A DNA stretch of 15,870 nt from Actinomycetota bacterium. Its GTDB lineage: Bacteria > Actinomycetota > Acidimicrobiia > Spongiisociales > ZC4RG35. The stretch's first letter is position 1, and each line of letters starts with the position of its first letter. The stretch lies in NCBI GenBank assembly GCA_027296205.1, contig JAPUJM010000007.1, positions 1 to 15,870 on the forward strand. Reading direction: 5' to 3'. A program made the position numbers and the translations under genes. The notes below the pieces were generated by a model. It searched no databases. It was not told the origin of the DNA and saw only the letters and a list, made by a program, of their open reading frames with translations. Positions 6,202-12,850 of this stretch are shown here, one piece after another.

Positions 6202-7083
6202 ATGACCGAGTTCTCATACGACGACCTGGCCCAGGCCGTCGCCACCAGCAACGTATCGATGCTCATCGGAGGCCTGGACACCGGAAAGACGACCGTCGCC
6301 CTCCGGGCCGTCCGTCTAGCCCTCGCTGCGGGGAGGACACCCGTCCTCGTCGACGCCGACGTTGGGAACTCGACCATCGGTCCACCAGCGTGCGTGGGGA
6401 TGAAAGTATTCAACTCATTGGACGACTTCGAAAAACTCGACGAGCCTGACGGACTCCACTTCGTCGGCACCGTGACGCCATCGCGGTTGGTCCTCCAGCA
6501 CGTTGTCGCCACGGCTGTGATGGTCGAAAGGGCGAGGCAGGCCGGCGATGTCGTGATCATCGATACGACGGCCGTGGTGTCAGGTGTGTCCGGCGAGACT
6601 CTCAAGTACCACAAGTCGGAGCTTTGCCGACCGGAAAAAATCATCGCTCTTCAGCACGGCGAGGAGATGGAGCCCGTTGTCGGCATGCTGCGACGGTTTC
6701 TCGGCGCAGAAGTGATCACCGCTCCTACCGACACGGCTCTCCACCCGATGACACCCGACGGACGAGCCCGCAAACGAGCGGACGGCTTCGCGGCGGCACT
6801 GCATCCGCCTTGGGACCGGTGGAAAGTGCGCCCGACCGTATTCGCTCCGACCGTCCCGGTTGGCCTCAATCTCGGGAGGCTGGAAGGGGTGCTCGTTGGT
6901 GTTCAGGGCTCGGGAGGCGGTTGTCTGGGGCTTGGTGTCCTCGATCATGACGATGGCACACTGCGGGTGATGACCAATGTCGGTGAAGGAATGACCGGGC
7001 TCCGCCTCGGTTCCATGCGTCTCGACACCAGCACATATGCATCGACGATGGTCAGCCTTCGCGAGGTCATGTTCGGCGTGTAA
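6202..7083 (+). CDS. Clp1/Grc3-like polynucleotide 5'-hydroxyl kinase family P-loop protein
   Basis: 293 residues. The P-loop GGLDTGKTT (K29, T30) has the Asp-before-Thr form seen in Clp1/Grc3 proteins, followed by the family's second motif DADVGNSTIGPP (D51, D53, N56; usually DxDxGQ..IGPP) and a Walker B-like VVIIDTT at 118-123. The later segment LKYHKSELCRPEKIIAL also fits the family, in which a lid and nucleotide-binding residues surround ATP. Family members phosphorylate the 5'-OH of RNA or DNA in eukaryotes and archaea; bacterial members are little studied, so the substrate here is unknown. About 100 C-terminal residues form a separate beta-rich part (GSGGGCLGLGVLDHDDGTLRV omitted in detail) resembling the Clp1 C-terminal domain. 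It has a leaderless promoter and stands alone, divergent from the SAM hydrolase. Confidence 0.78.
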   Translation: MTEFSYDDLAQAVATSNVSMLIGGLDTGKTTVALRAVRLALAAGRTPVLVDADVGNSTIGPPACVGMKVFNSLDDFEKLDEPDGLHFVGTVTPSRLVLQHVVATAVMVERARQAGDVVIIDTTAVVSGVSGETLKYHKSELCRPEKIIALQHGEEMEPVVGMLRRFLGAEVITAPTDTALHPMTPDGRARKRADGFAAALHPPWDRWKVRPTVFAPTVPVGLNLGRLEGVLVGVQGSGGGCLGLGVLDHDDGTLRVMTNVGEGMTGLRLGSMRLDTSTYASTMVSLREVMFGV

Positions 7084-7304
7084 GCGTCCCCGATTCCTCT
7101 CCCTATTCGCGGGGCCCGCTCGTTCCCCCGCCACTCCAGCGCCTCTCCGCCCGGAACGGCTCGCGTTGCTGTGGTTGTGCTTGGACCGCAGCATGAGTCC
7201 CTTGATCTGTCGTGCCGCATAGCCGTGATTGCACCTCTGTCAATGAATGGTGAGACCCAGTCCCGGTCTTCAAGAAACCAAGGTATCTCGCCGATAACCG
7301 CTTC
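7084..7304. other. Intergenic region between the kinase and CAP-domain genes
   Basis: 221 bases with no supported gene, tRNA or repeat. Frames that cross it are Arg/Pro/Ser-rich and have no family character. The promoter of the CAP-domain gene must lie here; I see no unambiguous -10 box or Shine-Dalgarno before the ATG at 7305, though GATAAC about 9 bases upstream could serve. Confidence 0.4.
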
Positions 7305-8000
7305 ATGCTGGGGAAACAGAAGTGGCTATCGATTGTGCTGCTTGCCGCAGTGGCGACCGTCACACTCGGTCTGTCGGCCGCCGCCGATCCGGCGACGGAG
7401 GCCGGCTTTCTCGCGAAGATCAATGCCTCCCGCGCCGCCAATGGCCTCGCCGCGCTGAGTGTCGACGGTGGTCTGCGAAGTCACGCTCGCAAGCACACCC
7501 AGGACATGATCGACGCCGACAAGATCTACCACTCGACCGGCGATGAGCTGAAGGCGGCGGCAGGCGCCGGCTGGTCGAAGCTCGGTGAGAATGTCGGACG
7601 GGGAGGAACGGTGGACTCGCTTCACAAGGCATTCATGGCCTCCCCCGGACACAAGGCCAACATCCTCGGTGACTACAACTACGCAGGGATCGGCACGGCC
7701 AGCAGCGATGGTGTGCTCTATGTGACAGTCGTCTTCATGAAGAAGGGCGGCGGGCCGACCACCACCACCACCACCGCACCGGCCACCACGACCACCACGC
7801 CCACGCCCACCACCACGACAGCGCCCAAGCCCACCACCACGACAGCGCCCAAGCCCACAACCACCATCACGACGATTCCGCCCACCACCACGATTCCGCT
7901 CACCACCACGACAACACTGATAGTGGGTCCCGACAAGCCGGTGACTCCCGGTGAGTCCTGTCTGGCGGCAACCCGTTTCTGGTGGATGTGTCACGACTGA
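7305..8000 (+). CDS. Secreted CAP-domain (SCP/PR1) protein with Thr/Pro-rich tail
   Basis: 231 residues. A signal peptide is clear (basic MLGKQKW, then a hydrophobic stretch to about residue 25, cleavage probably near SAAA-DPATE). Residues about 30-145 form a CAP domain: INASRAANGLAAL, LRSHARKHTQDM, KLGENVG, the SPGHKANIL helix motif, and the closing strands YAGIG and LYVTVVFM. Residues about 148-205 are almost all Thr and Pro (TTTTTAP, TTAPKP repeats), a low-complexity linker typical of wall-spanning actinobacterial proteins. The last 27 residues contain two Cys (ESCLAATRFWWMCHD) that may pair. CAP proteins in bacteria have varied or unknown roles outside the cell. No cell-wall sorting motif is seen. 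Confidence 0.88.
   Translation: MLGKQKWLSIVLLAAVATVTLGLSAAADPATEAGFLAKINASRAANGLAALSVDGGLRSHARKHTQDMIDADKIYHSTGDELKAAAGAGWSKLGENVGRGGTVDSLHKAFMASPGHKANILGDYNYAGIGTASSDGVLYVTVVFMKKGGGPTTTTTTAPATTTTTPTPTTTTAPKPTTTTAPKPTTTITTIPPTTTIPLTTTTTLIVGPDKPVTPGESCLAATRFWWMCHD
7806..7853 (+). repeat. Two perfect 24-base tandem repeats in the Thr/Pro tail
   Basis: Two adjacent identical 24-base units encode the peptide TTTTAPKP twice, inside a longer ACC/CCC-rich tract of about 7757-7915. Identity at synonymous sites suggests recent slippage or unequal exchange, so tail length may vary between strains. Confidence 0.7.
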
Positions 8001-8130
8001 GCACCAGGGGCTTGGCCGGGTGCGCAGACGGCAAAACGCCCCAGTGACCTTCCGGAGCCTCCTCCGCACTTCCCCGAACGGACGCTTCTCCCGATTGCCT
8101 CTAGGGCGTTTGCGAGACCAAATCTACGAC

Positions 8131-8146
8131 AAACCGGAGCCGGTTT
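8131..8146. terminator. Compact palindrome, possible terminator
   Basis: AAACCGG-AG-CCGGTTT, a perfect 7-base inverted repeat with a 2-base centre, 130 bases past the CAP gene stop. The A-run and T-run at its ends make it look like a bidirectional terminator for the converging genes, though the tight loop means the top pair would open. Confidence 0.4.
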
Positions 8147-8249
8147 CAATGATCTCGAATGTGAGCTAATCCAACGCCAAGCAACGTCACAAAACACTGT
8201 TGTCTCGAGTTGATGAGGGAAATCACCGGTTACCAACAGGATTCGGGGT

Positions 8250-8271
8250 TATCCACAGACCTTGTCCACAT
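8250..8271 (+). promoter_or_regulatory. Pair of DnaA boxes
   Basis: TTATCCACA (8250-8258), identical to the classical consensus, and TTGTCCACA (8263-8271), the form common in high-GC actinobacteria, lie in the same orientation with 4 bases between them. No dnaA, dnaN, rpmH or other replication gene is nearby, so this is not clearly oriC. A DnaA-titrating or other DnaA-binding site is possible. Confidence 0.6.
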
Positions 8272-8289
8272 GGGTGTGTTGACAAGTTT

Positions 8290-8709
8290 CTAACCCGAAT
8301 TTTCGCGATTGGGGAAGCCCGCCCTGATCATCGCTCGAAAGGCCACCTCCACCATCTCGTAGACCTCTCCCAGAGCTAGATCGAGTTCTTCGAGCGTCAC
8401 CTGGCCGAAAGCGAGCCGACCACGCACGACAACGGCGCCCTCGGAGTCGACGGCAAAGAACGCTCGCCATGACCTCATGTTGCGGACCAGCGCCTGACGA
8501 TGAACATCGGCGGGGGTGGGCGGTGCCGGCATGACGTAAGCCTCGAACTGAAGGCTACGCTCGCCGACGTCAAACCAAACCGTTGTGGCGTCTCGCGTCT
8601 CCTGTCTCATCCGGATGGCCCACCGGCCCTCCAGCTCCTCGGCGTACTCGACGTTGGACTCGGAGTCTTCGAGCCAGAGTCTGATTCGCTCCTCGAGGAT
8701 CTCTCTCAT
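8290..8709 (-). CDS. YbjN-fold (T3SS chaperone-like) protein
   Basis: 139 residues. The order of elements matches YbjN/CesT-like domains: an N-terminal helix (REILEERIRLWLED), strands around GRWAIRMRQE and ATTVWFDVGE, LQFEAYVMPAP, then a helix with RQALVRNMRSWRAFFAVDSEG split by VVVRGRLAF, and the helical ending LEELDLALGEVYEMVEVAF. Such proteins are common in actinobacteria as small cytoplasmic proteins; the fold binds partner proteins in type III chaperones, but the actinobacterial role is unknown. ATG 8709 overlaps the asparaginase stop by 4 bases (ATGA), which fixes the start and makes this the last gene of the leftward operon. A longer frame upstream is only the shadow of the asparaginase gene. 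Confidence 0.72.
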   Translation of the reverse strand: MREILEERIRLWLEDSESNVEYAEELEGRWAIRMRQETRDATTVWFDVGERSLQFEAYVMPAPPTPADVHRQALVRNMRSWRAFFAVDSEGAVVVRGRLAFGQVTLEELDLALGEVYEMVEVAFRAMIRAGFPNRENSG

Positions 8710-9653
8710 GCGATCGTCAGTTCGAGCCGCGGCTCCATGTGCCCCACCGGACTCCCGCCACCGAACATCACCGGTCTCCCCACCGGCGCGAGATAGCTCG
8801 ATGCGGCGGCGGGCACCAGCCCCATCGCCTCCAGTGCAGCAACCGCTCCAACGTCGACGGCTTCGTAGACACCGTCCCAGCTCTTCACCGCGACTCCGGT
8901 GCCCGAAGCCAAACCGATCCCGATACACGCAAGGGCGCCACCTTTGGCAGCCGCGTGGAGAGCGGTGGCAATCGAAGCATCGGCCTCACCGTTGGCAGCC
9001 ACCAAGGCCGGATACCGATGCATGACCGAGAACACCTCCGCCAGTCTTGGGTCGGTGGCGAGACGGGCGAACAGGAGTGACATGGCGCGGACGGTGGTCC
9101 GCATCACCGGAGCGCCGCAACCATCGACACCGACCGGTTCTACCGGGTAGTCGCCGATCTCCGACACAAAAGAGATGATCCGTCGTTGGAGAGGATGATC
9201 AGGTTCGAGATAGCTCTCCAACGGCCATCCGCTGGCAACGCATGCTCGCAAGAAGCCGGCATGTTTCCCACTGCAATCGCTCCAGATCCTTCTCGTTCGC
9301 GTCTCCCCCCGACCCAGGACCCGTCTCCGGGCCTCGTCTCCCCGGGGCCAACCAAATGGACATCGGAGGTAAGACTCGTCAAGACCGGCCTTGTCCAGCA
9401 TTGACTCCACCAGAGCGACATGAACCGGAAAGCCACGATGTGATGCCGAGGCCATCGCCAATTCAATCGGTTCCAAGTCGGCGCCGCACGACTGGGAGAT
9501 GAACGACTGGAAGGGCTTTGCAGAAGACCGCAGGAAATAGGGGCGGTCGATGTCACCAGAGAATGCGACAACAGTGCCATCCGGTTTGGATACGGCGACA
9601 GCACCTTCGTGGAAGGTCTCTTCTACACCTGACCTGACCCGGGCGGCGAGCAA
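8706..9653 (-). CDS. Type II L-asparaginase of the Rhizobium etli AnsA class (COG4448)
   Basis: 315 residues. Members hydrolyse L-asparagine to aspartate and ammonia with a serine-lysine, beta-lactamase-like site and a zinc, unrelated to the E. coli threonine-type enzymes. The sequence shows LRSSAKPFQ (S43, K46, matching Ser48/Lys51 of the R. etli enzyme), ASASHRG around 70, CSGKHAG (C127, K130, matching Cys135/Lys138) and VDGCGAPV (D177, C179, matching Asp187/Cys189). All expected zinc and catalytic residues are therefore present. No signal peptide is seen, so it should be cytoplasmic. The start is TTG 9653, two bases after the stop of the RsiG-like gene; no ATG or GTG is available before the conserved part. 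It overlaps the YbjN gene by 4 bases. The physiological link to its neighbours is unclear. Confidence 0.9.
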   Translation of the reverse strand: MLAARVRSGVEETFHEGAVAVSKPDGTVVAFSGDIDRPYFLRSSAKPFQSFISQSCGADLEPIELAMASASHRGFPVHVALVESMLDKAGLDESYLRCPFGWPRGDEARRRVLGRGETRTRRIWSDCSGKHAGFLRACVASGWPLESYLEPDHPLQRRIISFVSEIGDYPVEPVGVDGCGAPVMRTTVRAMSLLFARLATDPRLAEVFSVMHRYPALVAANGEADASIATALHAAAKGGALACIGIGLASGTGVAVKSWDGVYEAVDVGAVAALEAMGLVPAAASSYLAPVGRPVMFGGGSPVGHMEPRLELTIA

Positions 9654-9655
9654 GG

Positions 9656-10186
9656 TCAGCCGGGGACCGTCGCCTCGCCCTGGTCGCTCCGGTAGCGGTC
9701 GACTATCTCATTCTGGAGGGTGTCGATCACCGAGTGGAGTTGCTTCCGCTGGTTGGACATCTCGGTCTCAACCTCCCGAAGCCGATCCAGGGCCTCCCTG
9801 ATCTCATCGTTAGACAAGTCGGGAAGTTGGGTGAGAACACCGTCGTCCATGATCTTGTCGATCAGCCGGCGCCCGGTCTTCGAGGGAATCGGCGGCATGG
9901 TCTCGATGTGCTTCAGATTGGGCTCCCCACCGAAGACCATTCCACTGGCGAGGATCTCGGGCAATGCCTCGAGAAGCGTCCGCTCCTCCTCTCCGTCACG
10001 ATGACGCAACTCGTAATTGAGCAGATCCATCCGTCCGTGGAGGAGACGGCGGTAGTACGAAATTTGAGCCTCTACGTCCTCGGCGGTGTGGCGTCTCTGT
10101 CGCAGTTCGCTCAACTCGAGCTCGGACAGGTTCTCCAGGTACTCGGGCTCGAGGACAATGTCGATACGGCGGCGCTGGTCGTTCAC
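9656..10186 (-). CDS. rsiG: RsiG-like c-di-GMP-binding anti-sigma factor homolog
   Basis: 176 residues, mostly helical and rich in charge. In Streptomyces, RsiG holds the sigma factor WhiG when loaded with c-di-GMP, which binds two copies of the motif E(X)3S(X)2R(X)3Q(X)3D. Two copies with the same spacing are visible here: E39-S43-R46-H50-D54 and E140-S144-R147-H151-D155. Both have His in place of Gln. Both sit in long predicted helices (ELSELRQRRHTAEDVEAQIS and LREVETEMSNQRKQLHSVID), as expected for the antiparallel coiled coil, and about 70 residues with PPIPSKTGRRLIDKIM lie between. The length is close to Streptomyces RsiG. No sigma factor or GGDEF/EAL gene is in the window, so its partner is unknown. 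GTG 10186 begins 9 bases after the M23 peptidase stop, implying co-transcription. Confidence 0.8.
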   Translation of the reverse strand: MNDQRRRIDIVLEPEYLENLSELELSELRQRRHTAEDVEAQISYYRRLLHGRMDLLNYELRHRDGEEERTLLEALPEILASGMVFGGEPNLKHIETMPPIPSKTGRRLIDKIMDDGVLTQLPDLSNDEIREALDRLREVETEMSNQRKQLHSVIDTLQNEIVDRYRSDQGEATVPG

Positions 10187-10195
10187 GCCGCCAGG

Positions 10196-11287
10196 TTACT
10201 TGCAGGCACCGGCCAGGGTGGGATAGGGGTTCACCGCGGCTCCGCCCCTTCCGCCGGGATGGAGCTCGAAGTGGACGTGAGGGCTGCCGCCCCTGGCATT
10301 GCCACTATCACCGTTGAAGGCAATTGTTTGTCCCTGACTCACGCTCTGACCGTTGGAGACGTTCCATCCGGCTAAGTGGGCGTAGTAGTAGGCGACACCG
10401 TTGTTGGCGGTCAGCCAAACCGTCTTTCCTCCCAGACCCCGGTTGCCAACCCAGACAGTCCCTGATGCAACGGCATACACCGGCTCATTCCATGAAGCGA
10501 ACAAGTCGGTCCCCTTGTGTGACCTGCCACCTGAGCGTGGTGCGCCCCACGTATCCCGGAAAGACGTCCTACCCGGTGTCATGGGGCAGATGAACGGCCC
10601 GACCTGAACCGAACCGGAAGCACGCTGGCGAGCCGCTTGACGGGCCGCCGCCTGCTCAATCTCATACTGCTTCTGCAGCTCTTTGCATCGTCCGCTCAAC
10701 TTTGCGTAGGAAGCCTGCTCACGCTCCATCGCCTCTTCCTGGATGCCCCTGAACTCGAAGGCTTGGTCTTCTGCGATCTCGAGGGCGTCGTGGTTCTCAT
10801 CCAGCTCCTCCTGGAAACGGCCAAGCTCACCCCTGGCGGCGATCAGGTCGTTGATCGACTCCTGCTCACCAACAGTTGCCGCGCTGAGGAACTCTGACGT
10901 CGTCAGGAACTCGTCTACCGAGGAGGCGCCGAGAATGATGCCGGGGTTGGAGAAGCCCCCCAACATGTAGAGCTGAACGGCCTGCTCTTCGATCTTCTCT
11001 TGGTTGGCGACGAGATCCTCAGAGTGGCTGTCGACCGATCCCTGGATTCGAACTTGCTTGCGCTCGAGAGTGTCGACCTCGACCAGAACCCCCTCGTATT
11101 TGAGGGCGGCATCATCGAAGTCGGCACGAGCTTCCCTGTATTCGGCTAATTGCTCGCGGGAGTCCTCACAGGCCGCATCGACCTGTGACTCGGTGACCGC
11201 ATGGGTGGGCAGCGGGAATAGCGAAGCCACCAGCGCGACCAGAGTGATGAGAAGAAGAACGCGATAACGCGCCCTCGGGACAACCAT
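10196..11287 (-). CDS. Secreted coiled-coil M23 (LytM) peptidoglycan endopeptidase
   Basis: 363 residues. The signal peptide is basic MVVPRARYR plus a hydrophobic run to about 25, with cleavage likely after PTHA (residue 30). Residues about 35-220 are predicted coiled coil with a PcsB/EnvC-like hinge segment (QAVQLYMLGGFSNPGIILGA, then SVDEFLTTSEFLS). Residues 230-360 are the LytM domain with the zinc and catalytic set intact: H257 and D261 in SHKGTDLF, H304 in YYAHLAG, and H337/H339 in PHVHFELHP. The enzyme should cut peptide cross-bridges in the wall, its coiled coil perhaps controlling access as in FtsEX-linked hydrolases. ATG 11287 is chosen; a TTG 9 bases upstream would only lengthen the signal peptide. 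It leads a four-gene leftward run, preceded by a hairpin. Confidence 0.9.
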   Translation of the reverse strand: MVVPRARYRVLLLITLVALVASLFPLPTHAVTESQVDAACEDSREQLAEYREARADFDDAALKYEGVLVEVDTLERKQVRIQGSVDSHSEDLVANQEKIEEQAVQLYMLGGFSNPGIILGASSVDEFLTTSEFLSAATVGEQESINDLIAARGELGRFQEELDENHDALEIAEDQAFEFRGIQEEAMEREQASYAKLSGRCKELQKQYEIEQAAARQAARQRASGSVQVGPFICPMTPGRTSFRDTWGAPRSGGRSHKGTDLFASWNEPVYAVASGTVWVGNRGLGGKTVWLTANNGVAYYYAHLAGWNVSNGQSVSQGQTIAFNGDSGNARGGSPHVHFELHPGGRGGAAVNPYPTLAGACK

Positions 11288-11305
11288 TGGGGCCAAATGC
11301 TAACC

Positions 11306-11354
11306 AGGGGTTGAAGATTGCAGTAGTCGTTCTGCTTCAACCCCTCTCGGGGGT
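11306..11354. terminator. Two mutually exclusive hairpins between the MoaD-fusion and M23 genes
   Basis: Hairpin A is an 11-base perfect inverted repeat, AGGGGTTGAAG (11306-11316) with CTTCAACCCCT (11335-11345), around an 18-base loop. Hairpin B pairs ACCCC (11340-11344) with GGGGT (11350-11354). They share the ACCCC strand, so only one can form at a time. The structure lies between the stop of the MoaD fusion and the start of the M23 peptidase, both leftward. A terminator for the first gene is the simple reading; attenuation of the M23 operon is an alternative. No T-run follows. Confidence 0.5.
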
Positions 11355-11376
11355 CAATGATCGGGCGAGCGGTTGT

Positions 11377-12372
11377 CTAGAGAATCACCGAGATCAGCGG
11401 GTAGTAGATCGCAGCCGCGAGAACGACACCATCCAGGGACGTCAAGATGCCGGGTGGACGCCCGGTGAGCGTCACCCGTCCGGTCCGCAGCATCGAGGAC
11501 AAACCGTGCCCGGCAACCAACGCCACGGCGACGCCGAGACCCACCAATAGATAGCCGGCGACGTCGAGGTCCCAGAAGGCCGCGGCGCCTACGGCCGCCA
11601 ACACTGCGGTGATGGCGGTCGTGACGAACGGATCGAGGAATGGGATGGCCGGCATCCGGGCCACCAGCGCACCGAGCAACACACCGACAGCGACCGCAAA
11701 GAGGAATACATCCACCGCACGGTCGTCCGGCGTGAAGCTCGATCGGGACAGGACCATTGACGCGGTCGCCAGACCTGCGAGCAGGCTGACGAGCAGGTTG
11801 GGGGCGTAGACGGCAACACTGCGATAGTCGGCGAATGCCACCGCCCAGCCGAGCACGATCGCGACGGCAAGCGCCACGGTGAGGCCATACCCGGCGCCTC
11901 CAAGGATGTGAGCCGAGAGAGCGCCGGCGGCCGCGGTGGTCGTAATGGCCAGAGGCGCCAGTAAGTGACCTCGTGCGGCAAACGCCGCGAATAGATCGAG
12001 CGCCCATGCGGCGGCGATCGCCACGAGCACCGCCGCCCAGATCTCCTGGCTTTGGGTATTGGCGAGGACGGCCACGATCAGGACGCCGATCGGCAGATAC
12101 CGCAGCAGGTCGCCGACGGCGAGTGTTACCGGCTGACTGCCTCCCGAGACGGGGGGCAGCAGAACCACTTCGTCGGACTCGGCCACGGTGTCCTCCAATG
12201 CTGCCTCTTCACCGTTGACCCATACCCGAGATGTCTCGACAACTCTCTCGAAATCGGGCCCGAACTTCTCGTTTGCCGTGTCGATGACACCCCCTACGGT
12301 CGCCCCGGGGATGTCGATCCGGGCCGTCCCGGCGATCTCACGAAGGTTTGCGAACAGTCGAAGCTTGGCCAT
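11377..12372 (-). CDS. MoaD/ThiS-like ubiquitin-fold domain fused to a CdsA-like polytopic membrane domain
   Basis: 331 residues. Residues 1-78 look like MoaD: AKLRLFANLREIAG, a VNGEEA turn, ESDEVVLLPPVSGG. The Gly-Gly (G77-G78) is the site that in MoaD/ThiS must be C-terminal for adenylation and thiocarboxylation. Here it is followed directly by about 250 residues with seven or so hydrophobic helices. The last helix region, GRPPGILTSLDGVVLAAAIYY, resembles the end of CdsA phosphatidate cytidylyltransferases (PGHGGILDRxD...), but the His and charged residues of that motif are not kept, so CTP-dependent activity is doubtful. ATG 12372 is chosen because the MoaD strand starts there; TACGCT lies 8 bases upstream as a likely -10 box. 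An ATG 33 bases upstream is possible. Function unknown; a frameshift-free fusion is seen directly. Confidence 0.72.
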   Translation of the reverse strand: MAKLRLFANLREIAGTARIDIPGATVGGVIDTANEKFGPDFERVVETSRVWVNGEEAALEDTVAESDEVVLLPPVSGGSQPVTLAVGDLLRYLPIGVLIVAVLANTQSQEIWAAVLVAIAAAWALDLFAAFAARGHLLAPLAITTTAAAGALSAHILGGAGYGLTVALAVAIVLGWAVAFADYRSVAVYAPNLLVSLLAGLATASMVLSRSSFTPDDRAVDVFLFAVAVGVLLGALVARMPAIPFLDPFVTTAITAVLAAVGAAAFWDLDVAGYLLVGLGVAVALVAGHGLSSMLRTGRVTLTGRPPGILTSLDGVVLAAAIYYPLISVIL

Positions 12373-12418
12373 ATGGGTCGAGCGTAAAGGCTCGAGGGCC
12401 GTCATTGCTCGAATTGCC

Positions 12419-12424
12419 TACCCT
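12419..12424 (+). promoter_or_regulatory. -10 element of a leaderless promoter
   Basis: TACCCT is followed by exactly 6 bases and then the ATG at 12431, the same geometry as the promoter at 6190. No Shine-Dalgarno precedes the ATG. The transcript should begin on the start codon and carry both the unknown gene and the quinone reductase gene. Confidence 0.6.
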
Positions 12425-12430
12425 CGCCCG

Positions 12431-12850
12431 ATGGATGAAGCACCATTTGTCGCCGTTGACGTCCCGCTTCTCGGCGACGAGCGTCACAAGAACTGGGCGA
12501 AAGTGGTTGACTCGGTCGACACCGACAAGTCTTCCGGGTGGGCCTACGACGGGGCCTTCGTGAGTGTGGGAGGCATCCAGGATGTACCGGTCGGGTCGGT
12601 CCTTCTCGTCTATGGGGAGAAGGGATCCAGGGCAAACCCTCAGATTCTCGCCCGCGTCTACACCGTCAACCCCGACGCCACCCTCACCCATCAAGCCGAG
12701 GCAACGGGAAAGGCCTGGGCCAGAACCTTGCGCGACCCGATCGAGCGGTGTCTGGGAATGGAAGTTGCCGCCCTCGACTTGTCCTACCTGTCAGATGAGA
12801 TGCTCGCAGACGAGATGCGTGCCAGAGGATGGAAGGTGGAGCGCCCGTGA
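12431..12850 (+). CDS. Conserved-looking small soluble protein of unknown function
   Basis: 139 residues; I do not recognise a family. It has no signal peptide and no membrane helix. Predicted strands alternate with short loops (FVAVDVPLLG, WAYDGAFVSVGG, GSVLLVYGEKGS, ILARVYTVN), then the C-terminal half is helical (KAWARTLRDPIERCLGM, LSYLSDEMLADEMRARGW). The mainly beta N-terminal half with a helical end suggests a compact single domain. ATG 12431 is favoured by the leaderless promoter and by the coupling at the 3' end, where the stop overlaps the GTG of the quinone reductase gene by 4 bases (GTGA). That coupling suggests a functional link, perhaps redox-related, but nothing in the sequence shows a cofactor site. 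Confidence 0.7.
   Translation: MDEAPFVAVDVPLLGDERHKNWAKVVDSVDTDKSSGWAYDGAFVSVGGIQDVPVGSVLLVYGEKGSRANPQILARVYTVNPDATLTHQAEATGKAWARTLRDPIERCLGMEVAALDLSYLSDEMLADEMRARGWKVERP

Larger units (their letters stand above)
8001..8289. other. Convergent intergenic region with inverted repeats and DnaA boxes
   Basis: No gene is supported. The region is less GC-rich than its surroundings. It holds a compact palindrome AAACCGGAGCCGGTTT (8131-8146), a long-range inverted repeat (GCAAAACGCCC at 8031-8041 against GGGCGTTTGC at 8104-8113, one base bulged), and two DnaA boxes near its right end. The flanking genes converge here, so the repeats could act as terminators; the DnaA boxes cannot be explained as a promoter site for either neighbour. 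Confidence 0.5.

Noticed and set aside
7084..7304. A tRNA or riboswitch before the CAP-domain gene
   Set aside because: No cloverleaf-compatible stems, no TTCGA-type T-loop, and no match to the c-di-AMP riboswitch core as I know it.
7757..7915. Repetitive tract as a possible CRISPR or VNTR array
   Set aside because: The repeats encode an in-frame Thr/Pro linker with no spacers; only two units are perfect copies.
7326..8069. Minus-strand 247-codon frame, and the Val-rich frame at 7718-7936
   Set aside because: Both are antisense readings of the CAP-domain gene and its ACC/CCC repeats; the Gly/Val runs are the complement of the Thr/Pro tail.
8001..8289. The DnaA-box gap as the chromosome origin
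   Set aside because: Only two boxes, no AT-rich unwinding tract and no dnaA, dnaN, rpmH or gyr genes beside it. Kept only as a DnaA-binding candidate.
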